IMG/VR virus record: IMGVR_UViG_3300025102_000222
Location: 1-27,421 of that record
Reading direction: 5' to 3' (one strand)
From: a virus
DNA length: 27,421 nt
Shown: positions 7,758-15,090 of the stretch, piece by piece
How the letters are laid out: each line of letters begins with the position of its first letter
Numbering within the stretch: the first letter of the stretch is position 1
Position numbers and translations under genes: made by a program
Notes under the pieces: model-generated
What the model saw: the letters and a program-made list of their open reading frames with translations, nothing else
The model's database searches: none
What the model was told of the DNA's origin: nothing

Positions 7758-8753
7758 ATGAAAAAAGTACGTTGGGTGCTAGCACACGAACCAATTGAGC
7801 TCTTCCTGAGAGCTGCAAGGAAGTTTGCCCATATGATGGAGATGCTTGATCCTGGTTATCTGGAAGTGGAAATTCTTACACTTTCCGAGTATGCCGACAA
7901 GTATAATGATGGAGTTGCAATCTCCAAGCATGATATCTTGCAGTTGATGAAGGATGGTAAGATCGAAATGTCACAGATGTACACGTCCACTCTTGGACGT
8001 GAGCATAATACAGACCTTCGGGTCCTCGACATGCCCTATCTGTTCCGTGATCATGAGCACGCACAGAAGGTTCTAGAGGGTGACATTGGTCGCGAACTTC
8101 TCAGTGGTCTCGATGACGAGGCTAAGGGGCATCGTAGCGTTCATGGTCTGGCATTCACCTATTCAGGTGGATTCCGCATGATCCCTGCTAATAAAAAGAT
8201 TGAAAAAATTGAAGATTTCCAAGGGCTTCCCCTTCGCTGTAACAACTCTGACATTGCCAAAGAAACACTGAAGGCAGTCGGTGCTGTTCCTGTTCCTATT
8301 GAACTTGAGCAAATCAACGAAGGCGTGCAAGACGGCGACATTATTGGTGGTGAATCCACATACCCTCGTTTCTTCGGTTTGAAGCAAAACGAGTGCATGA
8401 ACACTATCAATGATGCAGAGCACTCTCTCTTCCTGACGACTATCATTGCAGAGAAGGATTTCTGGACATCTCTGCCCAGAGAAAAGCGCCTGCATATCAA
8501 GAGAGCATCAATTCTTGCAGCACGTGCTGAGCGTATCTGGTCTGTCGAAGACATTGATGTTGTAAAGAGTAAGTGCGTTGATGAGAACATCGAAGTTGTT
8601 ACGATGTCCGACTCCGAAAGAGCACGTTTCAAAGAGGCTACACTGCCCCTCTATGACCAGTTCAAGGACAGCTTCCCTGCCGGTATGGTTGATCGCATCC
8701 GTGCAGAAGAAGGTTGTGGCATGGAATTTGGTCTAGATGACGACGATTGTTGA
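7758..8753 (+). CDS. TRAP DctP-like solute-binding protein without signal peptide (copy 2)
   Basis: A 331-residue DctP-family protein, closer to the family than copy 1. Visible elements: N-terminal KKVRWVLAHEP strand with the following helix, LDMPYLFRDHEHAQKV (90-105), IEDFQGLPLR with R160 where the family's ligand-binding Arg sits, LKAVGAVPVPIELEQINEGVQDGDIIGGE (about 171-199, the usual pocket loop), FWTSLPREKR and the helical tail. There is no signal peptide, so it should stay in the cytoplasm or be packaged. No DctQ/DctM genes are present. The pocket looks intact, so binding of a carboxylated ligand (organic acid or similar) is plausible. The C-terminus carries an acidic Cys-containing tail (DDDDC) outside the normal fold. 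Expressed from a perfect late promoter and followed by a terminator. Confidence 0.8.
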   Translation: MKKVRWVLAHEPIELFLRAARKFAHMMEMLDPGYLEVEILTLSEYADKYNDGVAISKHDILQLMKDGKIEMSQMYTSTLGREHNTDLRVLDMPYLFRDHEHAQKVLEGDIGRELLSGLDDEAKGHRSVHGLAFTYSGGFRMIPANKKIEKIEDFQGLPLRCNNSDIAKETLKAVGAVPVPIELEQINEGVQDGDIIGGESTYPRFFGLKQNECMNTINDAEHSLFLTTIIAEKDFWTSLPREKRLHIKRASILAARAERIWSVEDIDVVKSKCVDENIEVVTMSDSERARFKEATLPLYDQFKDSFPAGMVDRIRAEEGCGMEFGLDDDDC

Positions 8754-8770
8754 TCACAATCTGAGTGACC

Positions 8771-8799
8771 AAAAGGCAGGCGTTATGCCTGCCTTTTTT
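8771..8799 (+). terminator. Rho-independent terminator
   Basis: A nine-base-pair GC-rich stem (AAGGCAGGC at 8773-8781 with GCCTGCCTT at 8787-8795) has a five-base loop, GTTAT, and runs into a T tract (8794-8799). It lies 18 bases after the stop of DctP-like copy 2 and closes that late unit. It is the only classical intrinsic terminator I found in the window. Confidence 0.9.
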
Positions 8800-8821
8800 A
8801 TTGTTTACGTAAGGCCCCCCA

Positions 8822-9958
8822 ATGAGTTTGAAGCGAGATTATAGTCAACGTATATGGGCTAACCATGATTGGGACCATAAGTATTGTCCTGACCCTATTA
8901 GATTTCCTCCCGACATTCAAAAACAGAGAGATACATTCTTTGATAAAGAGAATGCTCTGAACACTTACTTCATGACACGCATGATATGTCGTGCAGGTAG
9001 ACTTCGTACTCGAAAAAAATATACAATCCTATCTCCTATCCTTCCCCGTGATGACCGCCATACTGATATGGACTTCGGGGATTGTGCAGATGAGTCAGCA
9101 CTAGAGTGTATTAGAAAGGCAGATAATAGAAATGTAAATGTCCTGTGGTCAGGTGGTATTGATAGTACCGCAGTATTTTGGGCACTACAAAAAACTGGTC
9201 ACCCATTCAATCTGCACTTTGATCCTGTTGCAGAGACAGAGCATCCTTTTTTGTGGGATCTTCTCCATAAGAATAAGTTTCCCCAAGTAACTTTGTGTAA
9301 TAATTATGGGATGGGACTCATTGATGAGTATGCCGATGACCCAGACCAATACTTTGTTATGGGTGAACCTGGAGATAATATACACGGTGCAGGTAGGTCA
9401 TTTATCTTCAGTAAAGAACAAAGGAATGCTCCATACCATGAGAATGTTCCAGAGTATATTGACAAGATGTTGTTTCAGTCAGTAATGGAGGTACTCAATA
9501 AACCTGATGCTAATTTGAAGCAATGGCATTGGGCAATGAGTTACACGTGTAAATATCAATATTGTATGCTTCGTTCTATTAGAAACTTTCATCTGTATTG
9601 TTACGACCGTCCTGGTATCCCGGCAAACCTTCATCTTTTTTATGACACCCCTAATTTCAACAGGTGGTCTATTACAAATCAAACAGAGAATAGTGCATGG
9701 CAAGAACATCGTGAGTATAAGATGCCCGCTAAAGACTATTGTCTAGTAAATGGTGACTCTCAAGATTATAGGGATAATAAATTGAAAGTCCCATCATCTA
9801 ACAGGGAACGTTTGACTATGTTTACTAAACCTTGTTCTGGTATGGTTGTAGATGAGGATTGGATGTTGGTTATCAAAAGAACTTTTGGTTCTTCAGCACC
9901 TGATATTGAATACGGTGGTAGAACTCTAAGGAACGGAGAAGTAAGTAGACTACCATGA
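8822..9958 (+). CDS. PP-loop ATPase (asparagine-synthetase-like C domain), no glutaminase domain
   Basis: A 378-residue protein with a clear ATP-pyrophosphatase PP-loop, VLWSGGIDSTAVFWAL, with SGGIDST at 110-116. PP-loop enzymes adenylate a carboxylate or carbonyl substrate and are then attacked by an amine or sulfur nucleophile. Members include asparagine synthetase, GMP synthetase, NAD synthetase and tRNA modification enzymes. The later part (YDTPNFNRWSITN at about 278-290 and the K-Y/YCL blocks after it) recalls AsnB-type synthetase domains. The N-terminus does not begin with the catalytic Cys of a class II glutaminase and contains no such domain, so a free amine or another donor would be needed. 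Product unknown; naming it asparagine synthase would go too far. Overlaps the next gene by four bases (ATGA). Confidence 0.75.
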   Translation: MSLKRDYSQRIWANHDWDHKYCPDPIRFPPDIQKQRDTFFDKENALNTYFMTRMICRAGRLRTRKKYTILSPILPRDDRHTDMDFGDCADESALECIRKADNRNVNVLWSGGIDSTAVFWALQKTGHPFNLHFDPVAETEHPFLWDLLHKNKFPQVTLCNNYGMGLIDEYADDPDQYFVMGEPGDNIHGAGRSFIFSKEQRNAPYHENVPEYIDKMLFQSVMEVLNKPDANLKQWHWAMSYTCKYQYCMLRSIRNFHLYCYDRPGIPANLHLFYDTPNFNRWSITNQTENSAWQEHREYKMPAKDYCLVNGDSQDYRDNKLKVPSSNRERLTMFTKPCSGMVVDEDWMLVIKRTFGSSAPDIEYGGRTLRNGEVSRLP

Positions 9959-10962
9959 AAAGATCTAACACTCGGTTAGCAGATGTCAATGAAATTTTTT
10001 GTACATTTCTTCTGAATAACAGACAATTTCCTGACCCTGCTACCGAAAGGGAATTCAAAAGGAAAGTTACTTTACTATCTGATAAAGAAATTGCAGAGCA
10101 GACTGGTCGTGCTCGTGTGATGGTAAAGGAGTTCTTGAGGATAGCAGGTGCTAAGGGATATCAGTTTCCCAAAGCAGTTTATTGGACTGCTAGACCTGGT
10201 TTCAACTTCCAACAATTATTGGGTGTCAAAATAAACCAGAACAAGTTCCCTGCTGACATCCTAGTGGAGTTTAGGGGTGGTGGATTCCTTGGGTTCTCTG
10301 CAAAATCAACTACCAGTGGTGATGTGGGATTCAAAAACCCTGGTATGGGAACAGTTGATAGGGAATTGGGTATCAACAATACAGATTACGTCACAAAGCA
10401 AGAGCAAGTTATACGAAACGTGTATAAGGACTTTGGGCGTTTGAGTAATGAGTTGAGATCAAACCAAATGAGAAAATGGAAAGAGGCTGCAGACCCTAAG
10501 TTCCTTGATATATCACGTAGGGGATCTAAAGTAGAGACATACTGTAGGAATAGGTTGCTTACACGTCTCAATCAAATGGTTACTCAAGAAGAACGCAGAG
10601 ATTATATTATTGGTAGTTGGTTAGATGCCACTGATGCATATCCTCCTTATCTAAAAGTGACTGGTAATGGTACAGCAGAAGAAGTTCAATTGCCCATACC
10701 ACTTCCTCCTGTTCCGTTCGCTCAACAAATTCTAAATTTAGTATTTCCTCCTGGTTGGGGAGGTAGGTTCACTGCAACGGTGTATGATCCTATGCAGAAC
10801 AGTAAGATGGATGCATTGAACACTAAAAAGATTACATTCACCAAAGCAGGTAGTAATAGTATTGCGGTGAAGGCAGGACAGAAACCTCTGTTCAATATGA
10901 GATATAAGTTTTCCGGTTACAAATTTGCTAGTAGTATGAAACTCTCAGGAGACCCACGATGA
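9955..10962 (+). CDS. Hypothetical protein, possible PD-(D/E)XK-like nuclease fold
   Basis: A 335-residue protein. The centre reads P-A-D101-ILVEF-RGGGFLGF-S115-A-K117-S, which has the spacing of a PD-(D/E)XK nuclease core (Asp on one strand, x-K on the next), with Ser in place of the usual Glu. It is followed by a FKNPGMGTVD segment. I recall similar D...S-x-K-S...FKNPG proteins in other phages, without known function. The N-terminal third has helices with many basic residues. The C-terminus is beta-rich (FTATVYDPMQ..., ITFTKAGSNSIAVKAG). No signal or TM segment. The ATGA overlap with the PP-loop gene and with the following gene makes a three-gene coupled unit. The nuclease idea is tentative, and a structural role is also possible. 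Confidence 0.5.
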   Translation: MKRSNTRLADVNEIFCTFLLNNRQFPDPATEREFKRKVTLLSDKEIAEQTGRARVMVKEFLRIAGAKGYQFPKAVYWTARPGFNFQQLLGVKINQNKFPADILVEFRGGGFLGFSAKSTTSGDVGFKNPGMGTVDRELGINNTDYVTKQEQVIRNVYKDFGRLSNELRSNQMRKWKEAADPKFLDISRRGSKVETYCRNRLLTRLNQMVTQEERRDYIIGSWLDATDAYPPYLKVTGNGTAEEVQLPIPLPPVPFAQQILNLVFPPGWGGRFTATVYDPMQNSKMDALNTKKITFTKAGSNSIAVKAGQKPLFNMRYKFSGYKFASSMKLSGDPR

Positions 10963-11261
10963 ACGAACTAATCGATTCCTTTATCGAAATTTATAGAGCA
11001 ACACCAGAGGGAAACCGAAGGATGTCGAAGAAGAGACAGATGGAAAGTTTCATGAGGTTTATACTCATGCTAACAGACAACAATAAATATAAGCAGTATC
11101 GCACACCAATTTTGGTGTGGGTTCAGAACTATCAAAACCAAATTTACAGTAAACTCAGTGAAGAAGTTCTCGACCTTCATAACAGAAGCCAGAATAACAA
11201 AGGCATCGCAAGAAGCGAGGCGTTTGGGACTCGTCGGAGACGGTCACGGAGACTGGTATGA
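10959..11261 (+). CDS. Hypothetical basic protein, 100 aa, 3' end overlaps next gene
   Basis: Begins with an ATGA overlap on the 9955-10962 gene, which supports it strongly as a real coupled gene. The first 70 residues are predicted helical (IDSFIEIYRATPEG, RQMESFMRFILML, VWVQNYQNQIYSKL). The last 35 residues lie in the region shared with the gene starting at 11158 and end in an Arg-rich tail (GTRRRRSRRLV), which may simply be the out-of-frame reading of that gene's Arg/Ala-rich start. Not recognised. A nucleic-acid-binding tail cannot be excluded. Confidence 0.6.
   Translation: MNELIDSFIEIYRATPEGNRRMSKKRQMESFMRFILMLTDNNKYKQYRTPILVWVQNYQNQIYSKLSEEVLDLHNRSQNNKGIARSEAFGTRRRRSRRLV
11082..11089 (+). 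promoter_or_regulatory. Possible intragenic late promoter, AATAAATA
   Basis: AATAAATA fits the cyanophage late form NATAAATA and lies 68 bases before the GTG at 11158. It is inside the 100-aa gene, so its only support is the motif and the fact that the downstream capsid-targeted protein should be made late. The spacing is longer than at the other late promoters in this window. Confidence 0.25.
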
Positions 11262-12054
11262 TCGTCAGGGCAACCTGAAAGCGAAGACTGTAAAGGGTGA
11301 ACTGGAGATGTTCTCTGGTCGCAATTCTGATGATGATGAACTAGGTACTGCTGGATCAAAAGCTGCCTCTGTTGTTGCTAGACGCACCAAAGGGGACGGT
11401 GATGATTACGCTAGGAAGGTTGCTACTGGTGGTCCTTCTTCTGCAGAACCCAATCCTAATTCCGCAAATGGTCAAGCTAAAGCGGCACTGCAGCAGGTGA
11501 GTCGTGAGAACCCACTCACCATTGCGTTCGATAAGTTTGACAAGGATGAAATTACTGCTAACATACTAACCACAGTGGAAGAAATTTCCGGTGGTACATA
11601 CTATTATGTGTTCCCTAGCAGGGACACGAACATTCAGGAACTAAAAGATGCATATCCTGAGGTTGGCGATGCCTTCGTTGACGACCCCAATGCCGAGACC
11701 ATCTACGATGTCCTCTCGTCGCTCTATGAAAACGGTTTTGATGCAATTAGTATCGTTGTACGACAGTCAAGAGCAAAAGAAATCTCAGAGTTAGCACTCA
11801 AAGCTAACGGACAACTCTACAATTATGTGATGTTGAATGTCATCCCAGTAGATGAGCGTACTGTTCGTGAGCAGTACATCGCTGGAGACATTTTTCAGAA
11901 CGGAACCATGATTGAATCTAACGGTAAAGTGGGTCAAGTTTTCCGTAGAGGTGCCAATCATTTGATTTGTATGGGAGAAAATAAACAGGTTTTTAGGGCA
12001 TGGATTTCTGATGCTAAGCAGGTAGATAAGTTTCTGTTACCCCAAGACTTCTGA
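11158..12054 (+). CDS. Capsid-targeted internal protein with degenerate nucleotidyltransferase fold
   Basis: A 298-residue protein starting at GTG. The N-terminus MKKFSTFITE-AR closely follows the T4 capsid-targeting peptide of internal proteins IPI-III (MKTYQEFIAE-A), including the gp21 protease site (L/I)-x-E before Ala. Cleavage after E10 inside the prohead is therefore predicted. A second module has the motif GLVGDGHGDWYDRQGNLKAK (about 24-43), which I associate with other cyanophage proteins. Residues 120-240 align by eye with cyanophage HIGH nucleotidyltransferases: TIAFDKFDKDEITANIL sits where AFTFGRFNPPTTGHEKL is normally found, so the catalytic HxGH is missing. VVRQSRAKEISELALKANGQ matches the distal part. 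A C-terminal beta domain (GKVGQVFRRGANHLIC) closes it. Probably packaged and ejected with DNA. The first 104 bases overlap the 100-aa gene in another frame. Confidence 0.65.
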   Translation: MKKFSTFITEARITKASQEARRLGLVGDGHGDWYDRQGNLKAKTVKGELEMFSGRNSDDDELGTAGSKAASVVARRTKGDGDDYARKVATGGPSSAEPNPNSANGQAKAALQQVSRENPLTIAFDKFDKDEITANILTTVEEISGGTYYYVFPSRDTNIQELKDAYPEVGDAFVDDPNAETIYDVLSSLYENGFDAISIVVRQSRAKEISELALKANGQLYNYVMLNVIPVDERTVREQYIAGDIFQNGTMIESNGKVGQVFRRGANHLICMGENKQVFRAWISDAKQVDKFLLPQDF

Positions 12055-12058
12055 GCAC

Positions 12059-12066
12059 ACTAAATA
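12059..12066 (+). promoter_or_regulatory. T4-late-type promoter, ACTAAATA
   Basis: ACTAAATA ends 26 bases before the ATG at 12093, in the only 38-base gap between two virion-type genes. A second weaker copy, GGTAAATA (12074-12081), ends 11 bases before the ATG and is probably too close to be the promoter. Confidence 0.5.
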
Positions 12067-12092
12067 ATTGAACGGTAAATAACGTTCGTAAG

Positions 12093-13793
12093 ATGAGCAA
12101 CCCTTGGGCACAGTCTTTTGATGACTTGCGTCGTCCTTATCTTGAGGAGAAAAAGGATCGTGACGGCGACGGTAAAGTAGAGTCAGATTCTAAAGAGCAT
12201 GCTGGATTAGTTCACAATGCTATTCAGCGTGCTAAGGGTGGCAAGCCTGACGGTAAGGACACTCGTAAAGAAGCCTTTACTATGGCTGCTGACCCTGAGA
12301 AGAGGGCAATTCCTCGTCCTACTAAGAAGGCAGAGGATAAGAAAGGTAAGAGTTTGAAGTCTCGTGCCATCAAGGCAGTGGGAACTCAGCGTCGTCAAGA
12401 CAAAGAAGTTGGTATTTCTGGTACGAAGAAGGAAGAGACTGAGTTCGCTGGTAATTACGAAGGTCCCCTTTACGCTCCCTGGACTAAAGTAGAGGAAGGT
12501 AAGAAGAAAGGACTCTGGGACAACATCCATGCCAAGCGTAAGCGTGGTGAGAAACCTGCCAAGAAGGGTGATAAGGACTATCCCAAGACTCTGAACGTTG
12601 AGAATCAGCAGGTGGATGAAGATCTGGCAGGTATGGTTGATAAGGCAACCAAAGCAGGTCAAGCTGGTCTAGAGAAAATTGGTGTAAAAATCAATCGCAC
12701 TCCGAGATCCACTGCTCGTCCTTCTCGCAAAGCCAGCGAGGTGATGCGTCAGAATAAGATGAGTAATGAGGAGCAAGAGCATGCTGATCAGGTAGAACTT
12801 CAGGGTGAGGCATACACCATCACCAATGCTGATGTAAAGGGTAACACTCCTGCATACCGCAACTACAAGGCGGGTATGAAGAGCAAGACCACCGGCAAAC
12901 CAATGTACAACTTGGCACCCCATGTAAAAATGGCTGACTCAGTTGAGTTGGAAGGTGATGCAATTGAAGAAGGCAGCATGAAGGCAGCACGTAAGAACGT
13001 GGGCGCTAGCACCTGCTGGAAAGGGTACAAGGCAAAGGGCACCAAGATGAAGGGCGGTAAGACTGTCCCCAACTGTGTCAAGGAATACTCCGACTGGCGG
13101 GAGGAGATGGGCGAAGGTTTTTTTTCCGAAGCCGCTAAGCGTCAACAGTCACTAGACATCAAGACGAGCGGCGTAAAAAATAAGGTTGAGATCAATCCCG
13201 AACTCAAGACCGAAGGTGCATGCTCCGATAAACCCATGGAACGTCTGAAGACTGACCGTGATGGTTATCGTGTTCCTCAAAAAGATGCCGATGCTGCTAA
13301 GGCACGGATCATGGCGAAGACCAAGAAGAAGCGTGAGCAGGCAAAGGAAAACATCATGAAGGGTCCTCTCCTTCCTGGTGAAGGTCGCAAGGTGTACCCC
13401 AAAGGTGCTGCTCCCAAGGCAACTGGTGCCAAACTTCCTCTTGCTAACTCCTACAATCCAATGCTGGACTCTGTAGAAGAGCAAGCACTCCAGATGATTG
13501 AGCGTACTCGTTTCGCTAAAGAGAAGGGTACAGATTCTCAGACTGGTAAAGAGTCTAAGAAAGGTGGTAAGAAACCATCCGGTGCATTTGCTGCAGTCAG
13601 TGCTGGTCTTCGTAAGTCCGGTGGCATGATGTCCTCTAGGGGTAAAGCAATCGCACCTCAAGGAAAGAAAAAAGAAAAAGGTGCCAAGGGTCCTAAAGGT
13701 GTAACTCCTGTGGATAAGATCAAGGGTCAACTTGCTAAGAAGAGAGCACCCAAACCCAACCCATACAAGGCACGTGCTGGGGAGTCCGACTGA
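12093..13793 (+). CDS. Large lysine-rich low-complexity protein, probable virion or head-core component
   Basis: A 566-residue, strongly basic protein of mostly disordered Lys/Gly/Pro/Glu sequence with short conserved islands. In order: DRDGDGKVESDS (about 22-33), an EF-hand or dockerin-like acidic loop; KKGLWDNIHAKRKRGEKP followed by GDKDYPKT (about 138-166), a short module I know from many aquatic phage proteins; STCWKGYKAKG with NCVKEYS (about 306-334); and a Lys/Gly-rich tail. It contains IEE-G (near 290) and FFSE-A (near 347), which resemble gp21-type head protease sites. There is no enzymatic domain. Position after a late promoter and next to the capsid-targeted protein suggests an internal head or DNA-condensing role, which is inference. 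One-base overlap with the next gene. Confidence 0.65.
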   Translation: MSNPWAQSFDDLRRPYLEEKKDRDGDGKVESDSKEHAGLVHNAIQRAKGGKPDGKDTRKEAFTMAADPEKRAIPRPTKKAEDKKGKSLKSRAIKAVGTQRRQDKEVGISGTKKEETEFAGNYEGPLYAPWTKVEEGKKKGLWDNIHAKRKRGEKPAKKGDKDYPKTLNVENQQVDEDLAGMVDKATKAGQAGLEKIGVKINRTPRSTARPSRKASEVMRQNKMSNEEQEHADQVELQGEAYTITNADVKGNTPAYRNYKAGMKSKTTGKPMYNLAPHVKMADSVELEGDAIEEGSMKAARKNVGASTCWKGYKAKGTKMKGGKTVPNCVKEYSDWREEMGEGFFSEAAKRQQSLDIKTSGVKNKVEINPELKTEGACSDKPMERLKTDRDGYRVPQKDADAAKARIMAKTKKKREQAKENIMKGPLLPGEGRKVYPKGAAPKATGAKLPLANSYNPMLDSVEEQALQMIERTRFAKEKGTDSQTGKESKKGGKKPSGAFAAVSAGLRKSGGMMSSRGKAIAPQGKKKEKGAKGPKGVTPVDKIKGQLAKKRAPKPNPYKARAGESD

Positions 13794-14854
13794 TGAAAAG
13801 TTTTAGGGAATTCCGCGAAGACGTAGAACTTACTGATGCATATGGTGATACCTTTGCCGTCATTCAGGATGTGGTAAAGGTAGAACCAATGAAACCCACA
13901 TGGCAGGGCAACACAGACCTGCCTTATGCTCCAGTTTTTGACGATGGTCCTCCTTTGCAGGAGAACAACCCTCGTCGAACCGGAATCCCTAACAACCCTA
14001 ATATCCTACAGAGAATTGATGCAATGCTTCCGGGCAATGCAATGACATATCAGGGTTTCAGACAGCAAACTTACTCTCCCACCCCCTATAAAAGTCCTTA
14101 TACTGGACCAAACTATACGGGTAATAGGGTAGACGTTGATAACTATCGTGCTGGTGGTGGTAATGCTGCCATGGCAGGTGGTCAGACTGCTGATCAAGTT
14201 AGAGCACAGGGTGCTAAGAATTTGAAAGCAAGACCTAAGCAACCCAATGTTCATAATTGGACAGACAATGGCGTAAAAAATTATGCCGGTAGTCCTCCAA
14301 TGAGATTCAAAGTGGGTGAATCTATCGTCCGTGAAGGAGTTGCCAAGTCACTTCAAGAAAAACCAGGTGATGGTTATCTTGGACCAACGATGAAGATCGG
14401 TGGCAAACCATATGGGATTCCAAATCCTATTCGTATCGCTCAAGATTACTCAGATACTAGACAAAGTATAGACCAAGCAAAGGTAGATTTCGCCAGGCGT
14501 CATCGTGTTGGCAACGCATCAATGCCAAAATGGAAACCTTATAACAAACAAAACAGCACTGCTACTAAGGTTCTGCTTCCTGGTTTTGAGAAAGCTCGGC
14601 AGAAGGCATCGCAATATGAATCTGCTGCATGGCAGCGTAAGGAAGGTAAGAATAAGAAGGGTGGATTGAATGAAAAAGGACGCAAATCCTACGAACGCGA
14701 GAATCCTGGTTCTGATCTCAAGGCTCCTCAACCTGAAGGGGGTCCTAGAAAGCGATCCTTCTGTGCGAGAATGGGTGGAGTCAAAGGACCAATGAAAAAA
14801 CCTAACGGTGAACCTACTCGTAAGGCATTAGCACTTAGGAAGTGGAAGTGCTGA
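13793..14854 (+). CDS. Virion-type protein with C-terminal SFCARM (DUF6321-like) domain
   Basis: A 353-residue protein. The N-terminus MKSFREFREDVEL resembles the capsid-targeting peptides of T4 internal proteins but lacks a clean (L/I)xE-A cleavage site. The middle is Pro/Gly/Asn/Tyr-rich and probably extended (PTPYKSPYTGPNYTG and similar). The C-terminal 70 residues carry AAWQRKEGKNKKGGL, GRKSYERENPGSDLKAP and RKRSFCARMGG, ending ALRKWKC. This is a compact basic module with conserved Cys that I recall from many phage proteins, sometimes labelled DUF6321. The terminal Cys and the SFC Cys could form a metal or disulfide pair. Overlaps the lysine-rich gene by one base, so the two are probably made together. 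Confidence 0.6.
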   Translation: MKSFREFREDVELTDAYGDTFAVIQDVVKVEPMKPTWQGNTDLPYAPVFDDGPPLQENNPRRTGIPNNPNILQRIDAMLPGNAMTYQGFRQQTYSPTPYKSPYTGPNYTGNRVDVDNYRAGGGNAAMAGGQTADQVRAQGAKNLKARPKQPNVHNWTDNGVKNYAGSPPMRFKVGESIVREGVAKSLQEKPGDGYLGPTMKIGGKPYGIPNPIRIAQDYSDTRQSIDQAKVDFARRHRVGNASMPKWKPYNKQNSTATKVLLPGFEKARQKASQYESAAWQRKEGKNKKGGLNEKGRKSYERENPGSDLKAPQPEGGPRKRSFCARMGGVKGPMKKPNGEPTRKALALRKWKC

Positions 14855-14886
14855 GTTGATATATAGTTTGATGTCCGCATCAATGA

Positions 14887-15090
14887 ATGATGGGTTTCCT
14901 ACTTCCTTTAGCATCTAAAATTGTGATGGATGCTGTTGCCAAGATCCCCGAGAACGAGGAACTGGGCGAGATGATGATCAACGTTTGTGTCGCTATCCTT
15001 CGCAAAGCAGTTGCAATGACTAAAACTGAGATGGATGACATCCTTCTCGAACAAGTTGTTGCTGCTATCAAAGCAAAGGACGAGGACTGA
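14887..15090 (+). CDS. Small helical protein, 66-67 aa
   Basis: A short acidic helical protein starting MMGFLLPLASKIV; ATGs at 14887 and 14890 are both possible. Two amphipathic or weakly hydrophobic helices (GFLLPLASKIVMDAVA and MMINVCVAILRKAVAM) are followed by a charged C-terminal helix (LLEQVVAAIKAKDED). I recall similar small proteins in cyanophages but no function. A holin-like or membrane-associated role is conceivable but the segments are weak for TM helices. The gap before it (14855-14886) has a TATATAG stretch that is not a clear late promoter. Confidence 0.65.
   Translation: MMGFLLPLASKIVMDAVAKIPENEELGEMMINVCVAILRKAVAMTKTEMDDILLEQVVAAIKAKDED

Noticed and set aside
8822-9958. Calling the PP-loop protein an asparagine synthase
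   Set aside because: Only the ATP-binding loop and weak distal similarity are visible. The glutaminase domain is absent, so the product name would be unsupported.
10959-12054. Frameshift joining the 100-aa gene and the internal-protein gene
   Set aside because: The downstream gene has its own start with a recognisable capsid-targeting peptide, so two overlapping genes explain the data better than one broken gene.
12074-12081. GGTAAATA as a second late promoter before the lysine-rich gene
   Set aside because: It ends only 11 bases before the start codon, leaving too little leader. The copy at 12059-12066 has the usual spacing.
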